Shown here one piece after another: positions 1-5,800 of a stretch of DNA of 6,674 nt. Each line of letters starts with the position of its first letter. Position 1 is the stretch's first letter. The translations under genes and the position numbers were made by a program. A model generated the notes under the pieces. That model did not search any database. It was given only the letters and a program-made list of their open reading frames with translations, and was not told the DNA's origin. Location: positions 1 through 6,674 of the forward strand of contig JAACDT010000256.1 in NCBI GenBank assembly GCA_009936885.1. The letters are read 5' to 3'. The DNA is from Alphaproteobacteria bacterium (GTDB lineage Bacteria > Pseudomonadota > Alphaproteobacteria > Puniceispirillales > Puniceispirillaceae).

Positions 1-192
1 GTGGAGCGTCCAGTTGCCACCATTACGTTTGATATCGGTGAAGAAGTGAGGGTCATTGATGGCCCGTTCGAATCATTTAACGGTCTTGTAGAAGAGGCCG
101 ATGATGAAAAGGCTCGTCTAAAGGTTGCGGTGTCCATTTTTGGTCGCGCTACCCCAGTTGAGTTAGAGTATAGTCAGGTTGAAAAAGTCTAA
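1..192 (+). CDS. nusG: Transcription termination/antitermination factor NusG, C-terminal fragment
   Basis: This is the last 63 codons of NusG, open at the left window edge and ending with TAA at 190-192. NusG binds RNA polymerase through its N-terminal NGN domain, which lies outside the window. Its C-terminal KOW domain contacts Rho or ribosomal protein S10. The visible part is that KOW domain: the [14 protein letters not shown] segment (residues 10-23 of the fragment) forms the start of the beta barrel, and [13 protein letters not shown] followed by QVEKV is the usual bacterial NusG ending. The GTG at position 1 is an internal Val codon, because family members are roughly 175-180 aa long and the NGN domain is missing. 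The position directly upstream of rplK is the standard secE-nusG-rplK order. Identity is sure; only completeness is limited by the window. Confidence 0.96.
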   Translation: MERPVATITFDIGEEVRVIDGPFESFNGLVEEADDEKARLKVAVSIFGRATPVELEYSQVEKV

Positions 193-259
193 CTGCGGAA
201 CAATCTGAGTTAATGAACCAGCAGGAGCTAGCCATAGCGTTAGCGTTAAAGAGAGTAAG
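193..259 (+). promoter_or_regulatory. nusG-rplK spacer / rplK leader with small hairpin
   Basis: This 67-nt gap precedes rplK. It holds a 6-bp stem, GCTAGC (227-232) with GTTAGC (239-244), including one G-U pair and a 6-nt loop. It also holds a tandem TAGCGT repeat (235-246) and a strong Shine-Dalgarno-like AGGAG (223-227) that lies 32 nt before the ATG. The purine run AAAGAGAG (248-255) next to the ATG is the likely actual ribosome-binding site. In E. coli, L1 represses its operon by binding an rRNA-like hairpin in this position. I infer that this spacer could do the same, but I cannot identify the L1 recognition loop, so this is only a candidate. Confidence 0.25.
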
Positions 260-691
260 ATGGCAAAAAAAATAGATAGTTACATTAAGCTTAATATCCC
301 AGCAGGAGCAGCTAATCCGTCACCGCCAGTTGGCCCAGCATTGGGACAGCGCGGTGTGAATATTATGGAATTCTGTAAGGCGTTTAACGCTGCAACAGAT
401 AGTTTAGAGAAGAATATGCCGGTACCTGTTGTTATTACGGTGTACCAAGATAAGTCTTTTTCCTTCACAACAAAAAATGCACCTGTTAGCTACTTTTTAA
501 AGAAAGCAGCAGGTCTCTCAAAAGGTGGTCAGACACCTGGCAGAGAGGTTGCTGGAAAAGTAACCGTTGCTCAGGTTGAGGAAATCGCAGAACAAAAAAT
601 GAAGGACTTAAATGCGATTGACCTTCAAGGTGCTGTTCAAATGGTGCGTGGTTCTGCTCGCTCCATGGGTCTTGAAGTGGTGGAGGGTTAA
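260..691 (+). CDS. rplK: 50S ribosomal protein L11
   Basis: Encodes 143 aa, the usual length for L11 (E. coli has 142). L11 binds the 1050-1100 region of 23S rRNA at the base of the L12 stalk. It takes part in EF-G and EF-Tu cycling and in the stringent response by contacting RelA, and it is the thiostrepton-site protein. The N-terminal domain shows [14 protein letters not shown] (residues 17-30) with Pro22 and Pro26, the residues linked to thiostrepton action, then [13 protein letters not shown]. The C-terminal rRNA-binding domain ends in [13 protein letters not shown]. Lys3, Lys4 and Lys40 are in the area methylated by PrmA in other bacteria. The ATG at 260 is chosen because the protein begins with the conserved MAKK. 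The stop at 689-691 is 2 nt from rplA, so coupled translation is likely. Confidence 0.98.
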   Translation: MAKKIDSYIKLNIPAGAANPSPPVGPALGQRGVNIMEFCKAFNAATDSLEKNMPVPVVITVYQDKSFSFTTKNAPVSYFLKKAAGLSKGGQTPGREVAGKVTVAQVEEIAEQKMKDLNAIDLQGAVQMVRGSARSMGLEVVEG

Positions 692-693
692 TT

Positions 694-1386
694 ATGGTTG
701 CAGGTAAAAGATTAAAATCGGGTTACGACCTTATTGACAGAAACAAAGCCTACTCAGTTAACGAAGCTGCAAAAATAATCAAAGAGGCAGCCAAAGCAAA
801 GTTTGACGAGACGATTGAGATTTCAGTCAGCCTTGGCGTGGATCCGCGGCATGCAGATCAAATGGTGCGTGGTTCTGTTGCAATGCCAAATGGTACTGGC
901 AAGACAATGCGAGTTGCTGTTTTTGCACGTGATGCTAAAGCAGAGGAAGCAAAAGCTGCTGGTGCAGAATTTGTGGGTGCAGAGGAGCTAGCAGAACAAA
1001 TTCAAAACGGCGAACAGGGATTTGACCGGGTTATTGCATCACCAGATATGATGGGCGTGGTTGGCCGACTTGGTAAGGTGCTCGGTCCTCGTGGTCTTAT
1101 GCCAAACCCTAAGCTTGGAACCGTTACCCCAGATGTTGCAGAAGCTGTGAAGACAGCGAAAGCAGGTGAAGTTCAGTTCCGCGTAGAAAAAGCTGGCGTT
1201 ATTCATGCTGGAATTGGCAAAGCGAGCTTTGATGCAGATAAAATAGCTCAAAATGCGCAGGCTTTTCTTGATGCAATTCAAAAAGCACGCCCGTCGGGAG
1301 CTAAAGGGACTTATATGAAAAAAGTTACCATGAGCTCTACTATGGGGCCTGGTATTTTTATTGATGCAACTCAGATAGCAGGATAA
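694..1386 (+). CDS. rplA: 50S ribosomal protein L1
   Basis: Encodes 230 aa, normal for bacterial L1. L1 binds helices 76-78 of 23S rRNA to form the mobile L1 stalk that moves deacylated tRNA to and from the E site. In E. coli it is also the translational repressor of its own rplK-rplA mRNA. The family signature [19 protein letters not shown] lies at residues 124-142. Domain I is made of the N-terminal ~67 residues plus the C-terminal part, which ends with the conserved SSTMGPG (residues 214-220) near the RNA-contacting Thr-Met-Gly. Domain II is the middle. The Shine-Dalgarno GGAGGG (682-687) sits inside the last codons of rplK, 6 nt before ATG 694, so rplA is probably translated by ribosomes finishing rplK. 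The stop codon is embedded in a 12-nt palindrome (1381-1392). Confidence 0.98.
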   Translation: MVAGKRLKSGYDLIDRNKAYSVNEAAKIIKEAAKAKFDETIEISVSLGVDPRHADQMVRGSVAMPNGTGKTMRVAVFARDAKAEEAKAAGAEFVGAEELAEQIQNGEQGFDRVIASPDMMGVVGRLGKVLGPRGLMPNPKLGTVTPDVAEAVKTAKAGEVQFRVEKAGVIHAGIGKASFDADKIAQNAQAFLDAIQKARPSGAKGTYMKKVTMSSTMGPGIFIDATQIAG

Positions 1387-1399
1387 TTATCCTCTAGAT

Positions 1400-1429
1400 T
1401 TGAGAATGACGAAATTCTGGCACTATTTT
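1400..1429 (+). promoter_or_regulatory. Candidate sigma70-type promoter for rplJ-rplL
   Basis: TTGAGA (1400-1405) matches 5 of 6 bases of the -35 consensus. TATTTT (1424-1429) matches 4 of 6 of the -10 consensus, and the spacer is 18 nt. Transcription would begin near 1436, just before the L10-leader core. E. coli has a promoter (P-L10) at the comparable place between rplA and rplJ, which makes the position plausible. The -10 hexamer is exactly the loop of a strong inverted repeat (1414-1439), so the region may instead serve as RNA structure. This is a by-eye match only. Confidence 0.3.
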
Positions 1430-1439
1430 GTGCCAGAGT
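1414..1439 (+). other. Inverted repeat / RNA hairpin at the 5' side of the rplJ leader
   Basis: CTGGCAC (1417-1423) pairs perfectly with GTGCCAG (1430-1436) around the 6-nt loop TATTTT. The stem extends outward with T-A, T-G and A-T pairs to 10 bp. No run of T follows (the next bases are GCAGGCGG), so it does not look like an intrinsic terminator. It may close the 5' side of the L10-leader RNA, or act as a DNA dyad over the candidate promoter. Confidence 0.5.
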
Positions 1440-1567
1440 GCAGGCGGAACAACTTTTGTTGTTCCCAACCTGTCCAAGACTGCAGGCGTTGGGTGTCCAA
1501 CTTAATATCCTGCATAGATGGGGCATAGCCGATTTAGTGCTTTCGCTTCGATGGGCAGGCCAACGGT

Positions 1568-1598
1568 ATGAATGCAAGGGTATTTATGTTGCATTCAT
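1568..1598 (+). other. Perfect 10-bp hairpin in the rplJ leader
   Basis: ATGAATGCAA (1568-1577) is the exact inverse complement of TTGCATTCAT (1589-1598), with an 11-nt loop. One more T-G pair can extend the stem outward. It lies 50 nt before the rplJ start and is not followed by a T run. It is most likely an RNA stem of the leader. The ATG inside the left arm opens a frame continuous with rplJ, but would be buried in the stem. Confidence 0.6.
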
Positions 1599-1615
1599 GC
1601 TCTGGTGAAACCGGG

Positions 1616-1640
1616 GGGAGTTCCTCCCATAACGATGGAG
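1616..1640 (+). promoter_or_regulatory. rplJ ribosome-binding site with possible masking hairpin
   Basis: The Shine-Dalgarno GGAG (1637-1640) is spaced 8 nt from ATG 1649 and fixes that start. Just upstream, CCTCC (1623-1627) has the same sequence as the anti-Shine-Dalgarno of 16S rRNA and can pair either with GGGAG (1616-1620, 3-nt loop, 5 bp) or with the real GGAG (1637-1640, 4 bp, 9-nt loop). The first pairing frees the ribosome site and the second hides it. That is a reasonable layout for a leader controlled by L10-L12, but which fold is used is inferred. Confidence 0.4.
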
Positions 1641-1648
1641 AAGATCAG

Positions 1649-2161
1649 ATGAATCGGACCGAAAAAGCCGAACTGATCGAAACACTTAACTCTGCGTTTG
1701 GGGTAGCAACATCTGTTGTTGTTACGCATCAGACAGGAATGACAGTGGCAGAAAGCGGCGAGCTTCGTCAAAAAATGCGTGAAGTTGGAGCTACCTATAA
1801 AGTAACCAAAAACAGAGTTACTAAATTGGCACTTCAAGGAACACCATTTGAGGATTTGGCTGAATTTTTTACGGGACCAACAGCGGTTAGCACCTCTTCG
1901 GATGCAATTGCTGCTGCAAGGACCATTTTTGAATTCACCAAGACCAATGACAAAGTATCAATCGTTGGTGGCGGTCTTGACGGGAAAATTCTTTCCAAAG
2001 AAGAAGTGGTTGCACTTGCAAAACTTCCTTCTCTGGATGAATTACGTGGCAAGATTGTTGGCCTTCTGCAGGCACCGGCTGGTAAAGTTGCTGGCGTTAT
2101 TGCTGCACCTGCTGGTGGGTTGGCGCGTGTTATTAAGGCACGTGCAGACCAACTTGGGTAA
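1649..2161 (+). CDS. rplJ: 50S ribosomal protein L10
   Basis: Encodes 170 aa (E. coli L10 has 165). L10 anchors L12 dimers to 23S rRNA next to L11, forming the flexible factor-binding stalk, and with L12 it represses its own mRNA. The globular N-terminal domain starts MNRTEKAELIETLNSAF and contains GATYKVTKNRVTKLAL and the FTGPTAV segment common in the family. The C-terminal helix carries two similar segments 11 residues apart, APAGKVAGVI (142-151) and APAGGLARVI (153-162), which fits the repeated L12-dimer docking sites. The start is set at 1649 by the GGAG 8 nt upstream and by alignment of the conserved N-terminus. An in-frame ATG at 1568 would add 27 residues but lies in a leader hairpin. 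The stop is at 2159-2161. Confidence 0.97.
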   Translation: MNRTEKAELIETLNSAFGVATSVVVTHQTGMTVAESGELRQKMREVGATYKVTKNRVTKLALQGTPFEDLAEFFTGPTAVSTSSDAIAAARTIFEFTKTNDKVSIVGGGLDGKILSKEEVVALAKLPSLDELRGKIVGLLQAPAGKVAGVIAAPAGGLARVIKARADQLG

Positions 2162-2207
2162 GTGTTTTTATTCTATGATCAGAAGTTAAAGCCAAAAGGA
2201 GAACATG

Positions 2208-2588
2208 ATGGCTGATATTGAAAAAATTGCAGAAGATTTATCTGCATTGACAGTGTTAGAAGCAGCTGAGTTAGCAAAGCTTCTTGAAGAAAAATGGGGT
2301 GTGTCTGCGGCTGCTCCTGTGGCTGTTGCGGCAGCTGCTAGCGGTGGTGATGCAGGCGGCGCTGCTGCTGAAGAAAAGACCGACTTTGACGTTGTTTTAG
2401 CATCTGTGGGTGCATCAAAAATCAACGTGATTAAAGAAGTTCGTGCGATCACAGGCCTTGGTCTGAAAGAAGCTAAAGACCTAGTTGAAGCTGCTCCAAA
2501 AGCAGTGAAAGAAGGTGCTAGCAAGGATGAGGCAGAGGAAATCAAAGGCAAGCTTGAGGCTGCCGGCGCTACTGTTGAATTGAAGTAA
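2208..2588 (+). CDS. rplL: 50S ribosomal protein L7/L12
   Basis: Encodes 126 aa when read from the second of two adjacent ATGs. L12 dimers form the mobile stalk that recruits EF-Tu, EF-G, IF2 and RF3 and stimulates their GTPase activity. Residues 1-31 ([20 protein letters not shown] onward) are the dimerising, L10-binding domain. Residues 33-54 are an Ala/Gly/Val-rich hinge. Residues 57-126 are the globular factor-binding domain with [20 protein letters not shown] (71-90) and the ending GATVELK. The Shine-Dalgarno AAGGAG (2196-2201) is 6 nt from ATG 2208 but only 3 nt from ATG 2205, and the family normally begins MAD, so 2208 is preferred. L12 is made in several copies per ribosome, which agrees with its own strong site 43 nt after rplJ. 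Confidence 0.97.
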   Translation: MADIEKIAEDLSALTVLEAAELAKLLEEKWGVSAAAPVAVAAAASGGDAGGAAAEEKTDFDVVLASVGASKINVIKEVRAITGLGLKEAKDLVEAAPKAVKEGASKDEAEEIKGKLEAAGATVELK

Positions 2589-2617
2589 TTTTGTGCTTCA
2601 ATACCTAACTTACAATA

Positions 2618-2649
2618 AAGCACCAGACTTGTTATCTAGTCTGGTGCTT
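2618..2649 (+). terminator. rplL-rpoB attenuator / processing hairpin
   Basis: AAGCACCAGACT (2618-2629) pairs perfectly with AGTCTGGTGCTT (2638-2649), giving a 12-bp stem with the 8-nt loop TGTTATCT. It starts 30 nt after the rplL stop. The 3' side reads TTAAATGCATTTT, so the T tract is short and interrupted, and only partial termination is expected. In E. coli the same gap holds an attenuator that lets about one transcript in several continue into rpoB, together with an RNase III cut site. The position argues for the same role here, lowering rpoB-rpoC expression relative to the ribosomal protein genes. The role is inferred; the hairpin is seen. Confidence 0.7.
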
Positions 2650-2802
2650 AAATGCATTTTGGATTGTGGCTTAGTTAAAAATATTTGGTTTCGCTCCATA
2701 TTTTAATTATTAAGTACTCAAACAAGCGCATGAATTATTTAACTAATTACTAATCTAATCAGATATTAACAACGTTAAACATATAAAAGGGATGTCGTTA
2801 TA
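2650..2802 (+). other. AT-rich rpoB leader, no gene seen
   Basis: The 153 nt between the hairpin and rpoB are strongly A+T rich (for example TTTTAATTATTAAG near 2701). They contain no convincing reading frame, tRNA or long repeat. A small 5-bp dyad, TTAAC (2766-2770) with GTTAA (2774-2778), lies near the end. The rpoB ribosome-binding site is AAGGGA (2787-2792), about 10-11 nt from the ATG, a rather long spacing. I see no good sigma70 promoter. Confidence 0.5.
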
Positions 2803-5800
2803 ATGGCACAAAATGTAAGTACTCTTGATAGCCGCAAACGTGTTCGTCGTAGTTTTGGTCAACTCTCCGAAGTTGTAACTATGCCAAATCTTATCGAGGT
2901 TCAACGCTCAAGTTATGATCAGTTTTTGCAGATGACTACATCAGCATCTCAGAGAACAGATACCGGCTTACAAGAAGCATTTACATCAGTATTTCCGATA
3001 AATGATTTCTCTGGAAGAGCTGTGCTTGAATTCGTATCCTACGAGCTTGAAAAACCAAAATATGATGTTGAAGAATGTCAGCAGCGCGGCTTAACATATG
3101 CCTCTGCGCTTAAGGTGACGTTAAGGCTTGTTATCTGGGAGATTGATGAAGACACAGAAGCGAAATCAATCCGCGACATTAAAGAGCAGGATGTCTATAT
3201 GGGTGATATGCCGCTTATGACAAATAACGGCACATTTGTTATTAATGGCACTGAGCGTGTTATTGTTTCGCAAATGCATCGCTCCCCTGGGGTGTTTTTT
3301 GATCATGATAAAGGTAAAACTCACGCCTCTGGCAAGCTATTATTTGCAGCTCGGATTATTCCTTATCGAGGCTCTTGGCTTGATTTTGAATTTGATGCCA
3401 AAGATATTTTGAATGTGCGCATAGATCGCAAACGCAAATTACCAGCGACTACTTTTATGATGGCACTACCTGATGAGCGTTCACTTGCTAAAATGGCAAG
3501 TTTAAAGGAGCAAGGCTCATCAATCGAGCCGTCTGAGATTGTTGGAATGGGCCGGGAAGATATCCTTGGAACCTATTATCTATCAGATGAATTCACAAAA
3601 ACCAAAGATGCTTGGCAACAGCCATTTGATGCAGAATTGCTTCGTGGAACCAAGGTTGAAAAAGATATTATTGATGCAGAAACAGGAGAGGTTGCTGTAT
3701 CTACTGGAACAAAACTAACGCAGCGTAGTTTGAAAAAACTAGAAGAAGCTGGTTTGAAACGCATTAGAATCGAAGAAGAAGACCTTATTGGTAAGTTCCT
3801 TGCAAAAGATGTGGTTGATATGTCTTCTGGGATAGTCCTTGCAGAAGCGGGTGATGAAATCACCCAAGATTTCTTGACTATCGCTGAACAAAACGAACTT
3901 AAAGTTCTTGATATTCTTCGTATTGATAATGTGAATTACTCTGCGAATCTTCGTAATACCTTAGCGGTTGATAAAAATAATAGCCGCGCTGAAGCATTGG
4001 TTGATATTTATCGTGTGATGCGCCCTGGTGAGCCACCAACATTAGAAGGGGCTCATGAGCTGTTTACCAATCTTTTCTTTGATAAAGAGCGTTATGATTT
4101 ATCTGCTGTAGGAAGGGTGAAGTTAAATTCCCGCCTAGATCAGGAAACAGATGATGAAATGCGAATTCTTCGTAAGCAGGATATCATTGCAGTTCTTAAT
4201 ATTCTTGTTGGTCTTAAGGATGGTAGGGGTGAGGTGGATGATATTGACCATCTAGGCAATAGAAGGGTTCGTTCTGTTGGTGAGCTGATGGAAAATCAGT
4301 ACCGTGTTGGTCTGCTTAGAATGGAGCGCGCCATTAAAGAGAGAATGGGTTCTGTTGAGATAGACAGTGTAATGCCGGCAGACTTAATCAATGCCAAACC
4401 AGCTTCTGCCGCTGTCAGAGAATTTTTTGGCTCTTCTCAGCTATCACAATTTATGGACCAGACTAACCCTCTATCTGAAATTACGCATAAAAGGCGTGTA
4501 TCTGCGTTAGGCCCTGGCGGTCTTACAAGAGAGCGGGCAGGATTTGAAGTGCGTGACGTTCATCCAACGCATTATGGGCGTATTTGTCCTATCGAAACGC
4601 CGGAGGGACCAAATATTGGTCTGATTAATTCGCTGGCTACATTTGCTCAGATCAATCGCTATGGATTTATTGAAACACCCTACCGTAAAGTCGAAAATGG
4701 GAAGCTTACAGACGAATATCTTTACGTATCCGCGATGGAAGAAGGCAAATATGGTATTGCTCAGGCAAATACAGAGATTGATAAATCTGGAAAAATTGTC
4801 GGAGACCTTATCCCAGTAAGAAAAGCAGGTGAGATTAGCCTTGCTAAGCCTGAAGATGTTGATTTTGTTGATGTTTCACCAAAACAGCTGGTTTCTGTTG
4901 CTGCGGCACTTATTCCGTTTCTTGAGAATGATGATGCAAACAGAGCATTGATGGGATCGAATATGCAGCGTCAGGCGGTACCTTTGCTTCGTGCGGAAGC
5001 GCCAACTGTTGGAACAGGTATGGAATCACGCGTTGCTCGTGACTCAGGCGTGACAATTGTCGCTAAACGCTCAGGTGTCGTAGATCAGGTAGATGCAACA
5101 CGTATTGTTATTAGTGCTGATGAAGATAGCGGAAATGACGATGTCTCTCCAGTTGATATATATAGCTTGCTAAAATTCCAACGCTCCAATCAGAATACCA
5201 CTGTTAATCAGAGACCTTTGGTTAAGGTAGGAGATAGAATTAACATAGGGGATATTATTGCTGATGGACCCTCAACAGAGGATGGTGAATTAGCATTAGG
5301 CAGAAATGTGCTTGTCGCCTTTATGCCTTGGAATGGGTATAATTTTGAGGATTCTATTCTCATAAATGAGCGTATTGTAAGAGATGACGTCTTTACATCT
5401 ATTCATATTGAAGAATATGAAATTATGGCTCGTGATACAAAACTTGGACAAGAAGAGATAAGCCGTGATATCCCAAATGTGGGTGAAGAAGCGCTTAGAA
5501 ATCTGGATGAAGCGGGAATTGTATATGTAGGTGCTGAGGTTAATGCTGGTGATATTATGGTCGGTAAAGTCACCCCTAAGGGTGAGAGCCCGATGACACC
5601 AGAAGAAAAATTGTTACGTGCAATTTTTGGTGAAAAAGCATCTGACGTTCGTGATACCTCGCTTAGAGTGCCACCAGGAGGTGCTGGAACCGTTGTCGAA
5701 GTTCGTGTTTTTTCTCGTCGGGGTCTTGAAAAAGATGAGCGTGCAAGAGCTATTGAGCGTGCCGAAATTGAGCGTTTGGCAAAAGACCGTGATGACGAGC

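Larger units (their letters stand above)
1440..1640 (+). ncRNA. L10 leader: cis-regulatory RNA of rplJ-rplL
   Basis: The untranslated leader of rplJ shows the features of the bacterial L10-leader family, which is bound by the L10-L12 complex to repress translation of rplJ and rplL. The 8-bp hairpin GGAACAAC (1446-1453) with GTTGTTCC (1458-1465) and a TTTT loop is flanked by CAGG (1441-1444) and CCTG (1469-1472). Next comes GTCCAAGACTGCAGG (1472-1486), the conserved rRNA-like segment, and then CTTAATATCCTGCATAGATGG (from 1501), which resembles the conserved end of the motif. Downstream are a 10-bp hairpin (1568-1598) and a G-rich/C-rich pair (1616-1628) close to the rplJ ribosome-binding site. 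Recognition rests on position and remembered motif pieces; a covariance-model search against the Rfam L10 leader would settle the exact borders. Confidence 0.75.

Noticed and set aside
1..3. GTG at position 1 as the start of a 63-aa protein
   Set aside because: The translation is the C-terminal KOW domain of NusG; the N-terminal domain must lie upstream of the window, so this is an internal Val codon.
179..206. TTGAAA (179-184) as -35 of a promoter for rplK
   Set aside because: The only hexamer at usable spacing is CAATCT (201-206), just 3 of 6 matches to the -10 consensus.
1414..1439. Intrinsic terminator after rplA
   Set aside because: The stem is strong but is followed by GCAGGCGG instead of a T run, and it adjoins the L10-leader core.
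1568..1648. 27-residue N-terminal extension of L10 from ATG 1568
   Set aside because: The ATG is inside a perfect hairpin, has no ribosome-binding site, and the extension is unlike L10; ATG 1649 has GGAG at good spacing.
2205..2207. First ATG of the ATGATG pair as rplL start
   Set aside because: It is only 3 nt from AAGGAG and would give MMAD; the second ATG has 6-nt spacing and the usual MAD beginning. Use of the first cannot be fully excluded.
2186..2623. Antisense frame of 145 codons opposite rplL
   Set aside because: It is a shadow of the Ala-rich rplL codons and also spans the attenuator hairpin; its Ser/Ala-rich product resembles no family I know.
2659..2712. Promoter for rpoB in the AT-rich gap
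   Set aside because: Candidate hexamers such as TTGGAT or TTGGTT match the consensus at only 3 of 6 bases and have no good -10 at 16-18 nt; the AT-rich sequence makes weak matches likely by chance.
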